Shown here piece by piece: positions 51,627 through 59,095 of a stretch of 64,000 nt of DNA. Position 1 is the first letter of the stretch, and every line of letters starts with the position of its first letter. Both the position numbers and the translations under genes were made by a program. The notes under the pieces were generated by a model. It worked only from the letters and a program-made list of their open reading frames with translations, was not told the origin of the DNA and ran no database searches. This stretch comes from Pararobbsia alpina_A (GTDB lineage: Bacteria; Pseudomonadota; Gammaproteobacteria; Burkholderiales; Burkholderiaceae): positions 434,001 to 498,000 of the forward strand of contig NZ_OZ221288.1 in assembly GCF_965118125.1 (NCBI RefSeq), in the 5' to 3' direction.

Positions 51627-52006
51627 GTGATCTCCGTTGGATAAAGCGTACGTCGAGGATGGCAAAGGCGTTTCTACGCTTGCGCGAAAAGGTGAGGCTT
51701 CGACGTGCGTGAATGGCGTCGTAGCGAGATGGACTTCGCAGCCCGCAAATTGTAGATGCGGACGCAGAAGCGCGCACGGACGCGGAAGGCAGGGCCTTAC
51801 AACCTAAATGTCTGACAAATACCTGACGCCTCCGCAACCTACGCAAAACGCACGTAAAACACGTGAAATACGCAGGGTCACGAGGTACCATCGCACGCTT
51901 GGCGAGTCACGAATCGTTATGTGTGCGCGCTGCAGTGCGGTTTTCCTTTATCCGGGTGCCTCATGGGCACCGCCGTTCAATTACTTTTGACGTTCACTCC
52001 GCCGTC
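51627..52006. other. Divergent intergenic region, no gene seen
   Basis: A 380-bp gap between the dehydrogenase and diguanylate cyclase starts. It contains repeats of the sort ACGCAC/GTAAAAC near 51845-51865 but no clear palindrome, promoter consensus or RNA structure that I can support. Confidence 0.5.
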
Positions 52007-53059
52007 ATGACCCATAACGACAACGACTTCAGCGATTCCACGCTGCAAGCGGCTTTCCTGCGCCACGAAGACACCCTGTCACCCGCGACACCCGCATTCG
52101 GCGAAGACGACAGCCGGGTGTATCGCACCCTGCTCGAATCGACCAAGGCGATTCCCTGGAAAATCGATTGGGCGGCGATGGAATTCGCCTATATCGGCCC
52201 GCAAATCGAAACCTTGCTGGGCTGGGCGCCGTCTTCATGGAAAACGGTCAATGATTGGGTGGAGCGCATGCATCCCGAGGATCGGGAAGCGGTCGTGAAT
52301 TTCTGCGTGTCGCAATCGCAAGCGGGCACCGACCACGAAGCCGACTATCGGGCGCTGACCAAGGATGGCGGCTACGTCTGGATCCGCGACGTCGTGCACG
52401 TCGTGCGCAAACCGAATGGCGAAGTGGACTGCCTGATCGGGTTTATGTTCGATATCAGCGAACGCAAGCAGACGGAAGAAAAGCTCGCACAGCTGCAAAA
52501 GCAGCTCGAGTATTTGTCGTATCGCGACAGCCTGACCGGTGCGGGTAATCGTCGCATGTTCGACGCGGAATTCGAGCTGGCGTGGGCCGGTGCAGCGGCG
52601 TCGGGTTCGCCGATGTCACTGATCCTCCTCGATATCGACTTCTTCAAGGCCTACAACGACTACTACGGCCATCTTCAGGGCGACGAGTGCCTGAAGCGCG
52701 TAGCGGGAATACTCACCGCGGCCGCGGGTGACGACGCGTTCCTGGGCCGGTTTGGCGGCGAGGAGTTTGTGATCGTGTTGCCGAACGCGAGTCATGATGC
52801 GGCCGTGAAAGTCGCCGAGGATTGCCGCTCGATGATTGCGCAGGAGGCCATCCCGCATGTCCGCTCACCGCATAACCAGTGCGTGACGGCCAGTTTCGGT
52901 GTCGGCACGATTGTCCCGACGGACCGCGGTGACTCGACAGCCTTCGTCAATCTCGTTGACGCACAGCTGTATCAGGCGAAAGACAACGGCCGTAACCGCA
53001 TCGCGGCGGTGGACCGGACGGGGATGCAGGGAGAAGCGTTCAAGAGTCACTCGCGGTAA
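52007..53059 (+). CDS. PAS-GGDEF diguanylate cyclase
   Basis: A 350-residue protein from the ATG at 52007. PAS/PAC sensor about 42-160 (RVYRTLLESTKAIPWKIDWAAMEFAYIGPQIETLLGW...GFMFDISERKQTEEKL), a short coiled linker, then a GGDEF domain (YRDSLTGAGNRRMFDAEFELAWAGA; LILLDIDFFKAYNDYYGHLQGDECLKRVA; GRFGGEEFVIVLP). The GGEEF active-site loop is intact, so it should make cyclic di-GMP. No RXXD inhibitory site is seen just ahead of it. It has no membrane anchor. Confidence 0.92.
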   Translation: MTHNDNDFSDSTLQAAFLRHEDTLSPATPAFGEDDSRVYRTLLESTKAIPWKIDWAAMEFAYIGPQIETLLGWAPSSWKTVNDWVERMHPEDREAVVNFCVSQSQAGTDHEADYRALTKDGGYVWIRDVVHVVRKPNGEVDCLIGFMFDISERKQTEEKLAQLQKQLEYLSYRDSLTGAGNRRMFDAEFELAWAGAAASGSPMSLILLDIDFFKAYNDYYGHLQGDECLKRVAGILTAAAGDDAFLGRFGGEEFVIVLPNASHDAAVKVAEDCRSMIAQEAIPHVRSPHNQCVTASFGVGTIVPTDRGDSTAFVNLVDAQLYQAKDNGRNRIAAVDRTGMQGEAFKSHSR

Positions 53060-53224
53060 AGCGGTGATGGGGCGTCGTTCGGGAGGACGACGCCGCGATG
53101 AACGGGTCGAAGCGGGACAACCACCTGTTCAAGATTTCGGGCGCGCCAGGCGGTGTTTCATCGCGGCACGAGGTAGCGAACGCTTGACGGCCCAGATTCG
53201 GAATCAAGCGTTCCGGCGACCCGA

Positions 53225-53405
53225 TTAGCGACTGACCTCGACGTTGCCGCGGTTCGATGTCGAGCGGACTTCCTTGGTCAGGCAGCGCGTCAACAAGCGT
53301 CGGACGGGCGCATCAAAGTAGCGATCGAGCAGAAAGACGGCCACGAACATTGTCAGCATGAAACAGATGAGTTCGGCCGTACCGCCTTTGTTCGGATGAA
53401 GGCCG
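53225..53405 (-). pseudogene. C-terminal remnant of an acyltransferase 3 (OafA-type) protein
   Basis: The minus frame ending at TAA (53227-53225) reads HPNKGGTAELICFMLTMFV, then AVFLLDRYFDAPVRRLLTRCL and a polar tail. A hydrophobic last span followed by 'D.YF..PVRR.L' is the normal C-terminus of acyltransferase 3 family membrane enzymes. Only about 60 codons exist and there is no start; upstream it runs into the stop of the FixJ-type gene. I take it as a leftover of a deleted gene. Confidence 0.55.
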
Positions 53406-53423
53406 GCGCCGTGCGTCCGATGC

Positions 53424-54098
53424 CTAGACCCCGCCGAAGTCTTCGACCACGCCCACCAGCGCCGCTTTGTGAATCAGGTCGGCCAGCGACGAGGCCTGCA
53501 TTTTTCGCATCGCCGCGCCGCGGTGCATTTTGACGGTCACTTCGCTGATCCCCATCCTGAATGCCACTTCCTTGTTGAGCGCACCCCGCACCACCATCTG
53601 CAGGACTTCGCGCTCGCGGCCCGTGAGCGTTTCGTAGGCCGTCCGCGAGACGGCCCGGATCGCGTCCTTGTCGCGGCGCGCACGATCAGTTCGAATCGCG
53701 GATGCAACGGCGTCGATGACCTCCTGATCACCGAACGGCTTGATCAGGAAATCGTGAGCGCCAGCCTTCATGGCCTTGACGCATGCGCGAACGTCCGCGT
53801 ATCCGGTCATAAAGACGATCGGCATATTCGGCATATCGGCAGTCTGCTGAAACGTCAGGCCGCTTTCGCCCTTGAGCCGGATGTCGAGCACGAGACACCG
53901 TGCACCTGCGACGTTCCGTGCCGCTTCGACAAAGCCTGCGGTGCTCGAAAACGCGCGGGCGTCCAGTCCGACGGCGCGAAGCAGGGAAACGAGGGTCGTC
54001 CGAATCGACTCGTCATCGTCCACGATAAATACCGTCGCGGCGTCGTCTTGGGACGTCTCGCTGATCCGATCGCCAAGGGTCATTCCACTGCGGTGCAT
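53424..54098 (-). CDS. FixJ/NodW-type response regulator
   Basis: A 224-residue regulator; the start is the ATG at 54098, with an alternative at 54083. Receiver: VFIVDDDES, phospho-acceptor Asp72 (LVLDIRLKGESG), Lys in FLIKPFG. LuxR output domain: LTGREREVLQMVVRGALNKEVAFRMGISEVTVKMHRGAAMRKMQASSLADLI. No cognate kinase lies next to it. The acyltransferase remnant follows. Confidence 0.92.
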   Translation of the reverse strand: MHRSGMTLGDRISETSQDDAATVFIVDDDESIRTTLVSLLRAVGLDARAFSSTAGFVEAARNVAGARCLVLDIRLKGESGLTFQQTADMPNMPIVFMTGYADVRACVKAMKAGAHDFLIKPFGDQEVIDAVASAIRTDRARRDKDAIRAVSRTAYETLTGREREVLQMVVRGALNKEVAFRMGISEVTVKMHRGAAMRKMQASSLADLIHKAALVGVVEDFGGV

Positions 54099-54179
54099 GG
54101 ATCGCTCGTGATAAATACGCTGTTTGGGGAACAGAAGACGGGCGGCGCCATCAGGCTCACGCAATGACGGATGCTTCGC

Positions 54180-54680
54180 TCAGACGATCATGACCATCTC
54201 GTGCCACGACATGCCGCCGTGATCGGACGGCGATGGCTTCACGTATCTGAACCCGAACCGTTCATAGAGTGGAACATGACGCTGCTTGCACATGAGGTGA
54301 ATCGTCTCCTTGTGCAACCGGCTCATGCGCGATACGAACTCGCGCATCATCAGCGACGCGTAGCCTTGACCCTGGTGTGCCGGATCGATCACGACCGACA
54401 TGATCACCACGTTCGGCGCGTCGGCATCGTGCCCGACGAGTTCCTTGAAGGCTTCATCCGACATCACGACGTCGTGTGCGCATCCACAATTGATGAAGCC
54501 CACGATTTCGTCGCCGACTTCCATGACGAGAAATCCTTGAGGATATTGGGCAATGCGTGTGGCGATCTTTTGCGGCGTCGCGGCTTCGTCGCCTTCGTAG
54601 GCAGATGCCTCGATCGCGAAGCAACGGTCAGCATCGACAAGAGTCGCCTGGCGAAAACTCGGAGACAACATCGGATTCAA
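54180..54680 (-). CDS. GNAT-family N-acetyltransferase
   Basis: A 166-residue protein. Strand 4 and the acetyl-CoA loop are VVIMSVVIDPAHQGQGYASLMMREFVSRM (the R/Q-X-X-G-X-G/A loop appears as QGQGYA). The end reads CKQRHVPLYERFGFRYVKPSPSDHGGMSWHEMVMIV, which resembles arylalkylamine/AANAT-like members. The substrate is unknown. Divergently transcribed from the LysR gene, with 87 bp between. Confidence 0.88.
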   Translation of the reverse strand: MNPMLSPSFRQATLVDADRCFAIEASAYEGDEAATPQKIATRIAQYPQGFLVMEVGDEIVGFINCGCAHDVVMSDEAFKELVGHDADAPNVVIMSVVIDPAHQGQGYASLMMREFVSRMSRLHKETIHLMCKQRHVPLYERFGFRYVKPSPSDHGGMSWHEMVMIV

Positions 54681-54767
54681 TCAATCATTCAGTCTGCGGG
54701 AGTCAAAAAATAGTAGAACAAATGTAAAGTGTGAGCACTGCATTTATTTCACGAGACCCTGCACGAT

Positions 54768-55697
54768 ATGCATGAGCTACTTAGGCGCATCGATCTAAAT
54801 CTGATGCTGGTCTTCGATGCATTGATGCGTCATCGCAGCGTGGCCGCAGCGGCCGATGAACTGTCGCTGAGTTCGTCCGCGTGCAGTCATGCGCTCTCTC
54901 GCATGCGCAGCGCGATGGGCGATCCGCTGTTCGTGCGTCATGGCAGTGAGATGCAGCCGACCGCAAAGGCCGAGCAGATGGCAGAGGGCGTCCGGGCCGC
55001 TCTGGAAAGCCTGACGACGAGCCTCGGTGAGATTGGACCATTCGAGCCGTCGACAAGCCACCAGACCTTCACTTTCGCGGCGACGGATTTCACGGCCTTT
55101 GCGGCGTTGCCTTATGTCGTCGCGAAGCTCGAGCACAGCGCACCGCACATTCGGTTTCAGGTCGACTATTCGACTCAACGCGAGTCTATCGATGACCTCA
55201 ACGCGGGGCGCGTGCAGTTCGCGCTCGGCTTCTCGGACGAATTCGAGGCGCGGCAAACTGCGCTTGAGTCGTTCGAATGCGCCCCGGACGACTACGTGGT
55301 CGCGGCACGCAAGGGGCATCCCCGAATCAAGAAAGCGTTGTCGCTGAAACAGTATTTGTTTGAGCGACATGTCGTGGTCATCCCCTGGCGGGGCGAGCAT
55401 AGCGTGGTCAATAAGGCGCTTGCGAATGTGGGCGTGACCCGCGATGTCGCGATTCAGCTACCGAGCCTGATGGCCGCGCCGTTTATCGTCGCTGAGTCCG
55501 ATATGTTGATCACGTTGCCCCGGCGCGTCGCGACAAGGCTCTCTGGCGTGATTCCGCTTTCGGTATATCCGGTGCCGTTCGAGATCGCACCCTATGTGCT
55601 GCGAGTGGCATTTCATAAACGCAATCTCGACTCGCCGACCCACAAGTGGATGCGTGAGCGATTGCAAGCGGCGCTGAACGCACTACCCAGCGCTTAG
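54768..55697 (+). CDS. LysR-family transcription regulator (NodD/NahR-like branch)
   Basis: A 309-residue regulator. The winged helix in residues 6-65 reads RIDLNLMLVFDALMRHRSVAAAADELSLSSSACSHALSRMRSAMGDPLFVRHGSEMQPT. The 'DLNLL..F..L...RSV..AA..L..' start is typical of the NodD/NahR/SyrM branch. The effector domain follows from about 95. It probably regulates the divergent GNAT gene and/or the convergent isochorismatase-like gene. Confidence 0.92.
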   Translation: MHELLRRIDLNLMLVFDALMRHRSVAAAADELSLSSSACSHALSRMRSAMGDPLFVRHGSEMQPTAKAEQMAEGVRAALESLTTSLGEIGPFEPSTSHQTFTFAATDFTAFAALPYVVAKLEHSAPHIRFQVDYSTQRESIDDLNAGRVQFALGFSDEFEARQTALESFECAPDDYVVAARKGHPRIKKALSLKQYLFERHVVVIPWRGEHSVVNKALANVGVTRDVAIQLPSLMAAPFIVAESDMLITLPRRVATRLSGVIPLSVYPVPFEIAPYVLRVAFHKRNLDSPTHKWMRERLQAALNALPSA

Positions 55698-55804
55698 CGA
55701 GCCGACGTGTGGACGCCATGAATGGGGCACGTTATCGGCACGAAGTCGACTTTTGATCGACTCGTGTTCGACACCGTCGCTGCGCCCACGGATATACCCG
55801 CGTT

Positions 55805-55862
55805 CGGCGCCCCATCGCACGAGAGCGACGGGGCGCCGTTGGTTCAATGCATTGAACCAACG
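55805..55862. terminator. Two back-to-back hairpins between convergent genes
   Basis: Hairpin 1: CGGCGCCCC (55805-55813) pairs with GGGGCGCCG (55830-55838) across a 16-nt loop. Hairpin 2: a perfect 26-bp palindrome at 55837-55862 with half-site CGTTGGTTCAATG, which includes the last codons and stop of the isochorismatase-like gene. They separate the LysR gene from that gene and likely end transcription both ways. Confidence 0.65.
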
Positions 55863-56497
55863 ATTTGCTCGGTCGACATCACCGCGTGAGCGAGGAACTG
55901 GTAATTGACCATGGCCGCTTTATAGCCGTCACCCCAGACCGGATGTCGAGGTCCGGCTACGGCATCGCTTGCGACTGCGACTTCGAAACCCTGCTCGACG
56001 AGATCGCGCAGGTGCGACTCGACACACATATTCGCCAGCATGCCGCCGAGAATCACGCGCGACATGCCGCGCTTGCGTAGCTGGAGCGTGAGGTCATTGG
56101 TCTGCGGTCCGAATACCTTGTGCGGGCTGACAACGATAGTCTTTCCGTCTTCGATATAAGGCTTGAAGCGCTCGAGCCAATCGGCTCCGGAGTGCGTCAG
56201 GCCCGTCAGGTCGAGCACGCCGGCCCGGGCGAAACTGCGATTGTCGGCCTCCATCTGCTCGAGCGGGCCGTTGAGCTTCCACGTGATATCGGTCGGAAAG
56301 AAATAATGGGGTGAAATAAAAACCTGATAGCCCGATTGTTTCGCGGCCTTGAAGAGCCGCTCCATATTTTCGACGGTATGATTTTCTTTGACGCTTTCGC
56401 CGACGGCATCCCAATTGACGCCAGTTTCGCTGAGTACATCATTTTGCGGGTCGATAAATACCAGTGCGGTATTAGTACTATCAAATTTAAAGCTCAT
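55844..56497 (-). CDS. Isochorismatase-family cysteine hydrolase
   Basis: A 217-residue enzyme from the ATG at 56497 (AGGAG upstream). Catalytic Asp in ALVFIDPQNDVLS (Asp16 region), Lys in VVSPHKVFGPQTND, and nucleophile Cys in GGMLANMCVESHLRDLVEQGFEVAVASDAV. This is the D-K-C triad. Family members hydrolyse isochorismate, nicotinamide, ureidoacrylate or N-carbamoyl compounds; this one is undetermined. The stop lies inside a 26-bp palindrome. Confidence 0.9.
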   Translation of the reverse strand: MSFKFDSTNTALVFIDPQNDVLSETGVNWDAVGESVKENHTVENMERLFKAAKQSGYQVFISPHYFFPTDITWKLNGPLEQMEADNRSFARAGVLDLTGLTHSGADWLERFKPYIEDGKTIVVSPHKVFGPQTNDLTLQLRKRGMSRVILGGMLANMCVESHLRDLVEQGFEVAVASDAVAGPRHPVWGDGYKAAMVNYQFLAHAVMSTEQIVGSMH

Positions 56498-56890
56498 GGC
56501 CCGATCTCCTGAGTGCAGGTTAATGAATCGCGCACAACCCGGTCCGATGACGTGATGCGGCCGAAACGCTGTCCAGCCTTGGGTTGACGTACAAATCATA
56601 GACGCCACGAGAATGCGATGCAGACCGGCTCAATGAGCAAGATAAAAAACCGTGAATCACCGATAATTCATACATACTTAGGTGTGGGTTATTAAAGGCA
56701 AGGGCGGGCTTTTTCGAATCCAATTTCTGTGAATTAATCTTCTAGATTAATCTATTCACTATTTGTGAGGCAATAACTCGATTCGCGCCATCGGGGCGGG
56801 CCGCCCACGGTTCAGATGCGAACTTTTCGAGTCTTCGAACACATTGGTTGCGGCGCAGAGCAACGCTGCGTTCGCGCGCTTGGAAACGAC
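56498..56890. other. AT-rich intergenic region with a short palindrome
   Basis: No gene is seen. Upstream of the isochorismatase-like start, the stretch 56640-56770 is clearly AT-richer than its surroundings. TTAATCT-TCT-AGATTAA at 56734-56750 is a palindrome with 7-bp arms that could be an operator. Confidence 0.5.
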
Positions 56891-56951
56891 CCCGGGTGCG
56901 ACATTTCAATCTTGCTCAAACACGACATTAGGATATTGCTCTTACAGCAAA
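56891..56951 (-). mobile_element. Decayed right end of an older related insertion sequence
   Basis: These 61 bp align without gaps to the right end of the neighbouring insertion sequence plus its 5-bp flank (58493-58553) at 44 of 61 positions, including CCCGGGTGCGACATTTC at the start and ACAGCAAA at the end. It looks like an older, diverged copy of which only the end survives. Confidence 0.7.
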
Positions 56952-58548
56952 TGTTGGGGCCGGGTTCAGATGTCGGGGTTTGAGCTAGATAGAAATGTCG
57001 TAGTTGAAGTTGAAGAGCAGGGTGGTGGAGGCTTAGTGCAGTGGACCACTCTGCGGATTCCAGTGCGGTGTTGCGTGCTCCAGGGCGGCTTTAAAATCGT
57101 CGTCCGTCATCGCTCGAGATGTCTTGCGACCTTGCCGATTCAAGTGCTCGCGCACAGCCTCATCCCGATGCGCGCGCGACGGCGCCGGTTGCGTGCGGCG
57201 ATCGTCACGCTGCGCCTGCATCGCGGCGGCGAGCTGCAACGCGTGACCCAGGCGCTTGTGATCGATCACCGCGCCCTGATCGATCTGCGCGAGCCGGTCA
57301 TACGGCACGTACGGCAACGACTCGCCATTGGCCCAGATCTCCACCGTGCCGTCCGGATACTCGACCACATCGACGTACCGATGGATCAGCGCCTGATTCG
57401 CCGGCGTGTCCTCGAGCAAATAGATCACGCGGTCGTACTGCACCGTCAGCACGTTGGTGACCTTGCGCAACACGCGCCAGGTCAGGATCTGGTCAAGCCG
57501 CTCGTCTTCACGCACCGGTCGGTGCGCATCGAAGCTGCTCCTCGGCGGCTTGGCGAAGCGCGCGTTGTAGTCGACCATGAAGCAGGGCGCATACGCATTG
57601 GCGGCCTCCTTCGTGCTGATGCCACGCAGCCTCAGCTCCTTGACCAGACGATCCTGCAAGGTCAGGTGCGCACGCTCGACGCGGCCCTTGGCCGCGCTGC
57701 TGTTGGCACACCAGGTCTCGATGTTGAGCTCGTACAAGGCCCGCCCGTATTGGGTCACACCCGGTTGCGGGGCCGTCGCCGGGGGCTTGTTGACGTGAAA
57801 CACCGAGGCCTTGTCACTGTAGAACGCGACCGGCTTGCCATAGCGTTCCAGATACGCGCGCGTCGCCTCGAAATAACTGAAGGTCGATTCGGTCGCGGTG
57901 AAATGCAGCATCATCAGCTGGCTCGTCGCGTCGTCCACAAACACCAGCAGCGTGCACATCGGCGCGCGGTCCTCGAACCACGCGTGCTCGCAGCCATCGA
58001 TCTGGATCAGCTCGCCCAGGCACGCGCGGCGTGCGCGCGGCTGATGGATCTGGGGCAGCCGGTGTTTGCGCGGGATCCAGAGGCCGGCGATCGTCATCAG
58101 GTGCCTGAGCGTCTCAGTACCCAGCACGATGCCGTGGCATTCGCGCAGCTTCTCGTTGGCGAACGTCGGCCCGAAATCCGGGTAGCGCTCACGAATGATC
58201 GCGATTGCCTGGTCTGCCAGTCCATCAGGCAAATGATGATTGCTCGGGCGATCTCGATGCCGAGACGTGAGCCCCATGGCGCCTTCGACTCGGAAGCGCT
58301 TGGTCAGTCGCTCGATCTGACGTCGGCTGATACCGAGCCGCTCGGCAGCACGCCACGGCATCAGCAGGCCGTCGGCGACCGCCTGAATGACCTTGAGACG
58401 ATCGAACTCGCTCATGCTCATGGTGATCAATCCTCGTCGATCCATGATCGTCTCCCAGCGCGCTGAACACCGCAAGCATGCGCCGGAAGCGGCCCGGGTG
58501 CGACATTTCTATTTGGGCCAGATACGACATCTCTACTTGGGTCCCACA
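56952..58548 (-). mobile_element. IS1202/ISNCY-like insertion sequence, complete
   Basis: A 1597-bp element. The left end begins TGTTGGGGCC and the right end, read inward, begins TGTGGGACCC. Both share AGATGTCG at bases 17-24 and ATAGAAATGTCG further in, so the terminal repeats are about 50 bp and imperfect. At the right end, two 24-bp-spaced copies of GACAT-Y-TCTA-Y-TTGGG look like transposase-binding sites. GCAAA at 56947-56951 and 58549-58553 is a 5-bp target duplication. One transposase gene fills the element. Confidence 0.85.
57033..58445 (-). CDS. ISNCY/IS1202-like family DDE transposase
   Basis: A 470-residue transposase from the ATG at 58445 (GGGAG 6 nt upstream). The N-terminal helix-turn-helix is VIQAVADGLLMPWRAAERLGISRRQIERLTKRF. 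In the rve-type catalytic core the DDE residues fall in LIQIDGCEHAWFED, FYSDKASVFHVN and KGRVERAHLTLQDRLVKELR. The C-terminal part is a beta-barrel-like region ending in a basic tail. It is full length and has no stops, so the element may still be active. Confidence 0.93.
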   Translation of the reverse strand: MDRRGLITMSMSEFDRLKVIQAVADGLLMPWRAAERLGISRRQIERLTKRFRVEGAMGLTSRHRDRPSNHHLPDGLADQAIAIIRERYPDFGPTFANEKLRECHGIVLGTETLRHLMTIAGLWIPRKHRLPQIHQPRARRACLGELIQIDGCEHAWFEDRAPMCTLLVFVDDATSQLMMLHFTATESTFSYFEATRAYLERYGKPVAFYSDKASVFHVNKPPATAPQPGVTQYGRALYELNIETWCANSSAAKGRVERAHLTLQDRLVKELRLRGISTKEAANAYAPCFMVDYNARFAKPPRSSFDAHRPVREDERLDQILTWRVLRKVTNVLTVQYDRVIYLLEDTPANQALIHRYVDVVEYPDGTVEIWANGESLPYVPYDRLAQIDQGAVIDHKRLGHALQLAAAMQAQRDDRRTQPAPSRAHRDEAVREHLNRQGRKTSRAMTDDDFKAALEHATPHWNPQSGPLH

Positions 58549-58632
58549 GCAAATCACTGCATAATTGATCTTATGTAAACTAATATTAGCGACGATAAAG
58601 CCGCTTGACCGAGCGGCTTGCACTGGCGCTCA

Positions 58633-58761
58633 TCATTTCGACAGGATCGCAGCAAGCATTGCGACAACCGCGCCCAACGACGCCACCACAGACCACTTGA
58701 GTCCAGTCACACGCGCTTTCATCGACTGTTCGATGATCTCGACGTCGCTGACATGCTTCAT
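58633..58761 (-). CDS. Tiny membrane protein (42 residues)
   Basis: The minus frame from the ATG at 58761 reads MKHVSDVEIIEQSMKARVTG, then LKWSVVASLGAVVAMLAAILSK and a stop: a charged amphipathic head and one clear membrane span. Support comes from the protein-like pattern and a second similar mini-gene just upstream. Caution: the best ribosome site nearby (AGGAG, 58790s) serves an ATG at 58783 in another frame that yields a Cys/Arg-rich product, so a frameshift or a different start is possible. The function is unknown. Confidence 0.4.
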   Translation of the reverse strand: MKHVSDVEIIEQSMKARVTGLKWSVVASLGAVVAMLAAILSK

Positions 58762-58821
58762 TTCCACTCTGAACGAATTCCATAAAGTTCTCCTATGCTG
58801 TGAGCCTGTGCACGGTAACCG

Positions 58822-58920
58822 CTAGAACCAGTTGCCAATGTGCCACGACAGCAAAAACGCAATCACGACCGCTCCTGCAGCGATGCTCACCGCGACGTGT
58901 TGCATACGGGCAGTAATCAT
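58822..58920 (-). CDS. Tiny membrane protein (32 residues)
   Basis: From the ATG at 58920 (GGAG 7 nt upstream) the frame reads MITARMQHVAVSIAAGAVVI and AFLLSWHIGNWF to TAG at 58824-58822. It has one membrane span and an aromatic C-terminus. An ATG at 58926 would add two residues. A weaker upstream minus ORF (59060-58917) ends in the ATGA of this start. Together with the next tiny gene it could form a small-protein operon downstream of the HD-GYP gene. The family is unknown. Confidence 0.45.
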   Translation of the reverse strand: MITARMQHVAVSIAAGAVVIAFLLSWHIGNWF

Positions 58921-59095
58921 TTCCATGCTCCAGTAGCAATGTGGACGAACAACGAAACGACAGCTCCTGCGCTGTTTTTGAAACGCCAATATTCGAGCAG
59001 CGCCGATCCGCGGTCAATCGTCGACGAACGATTGACCGAGATGCTGAGCGATTCGTGCAAATTGGGAGACTGAGACGGACGACGCGGAGGGCACG

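Noticed and set aside
56844..58466. 540-residue plus-strand frame through the insertion sequence
   Set aside because: Antisense of the transposase; the DDE residues and start lie on the minus strand.
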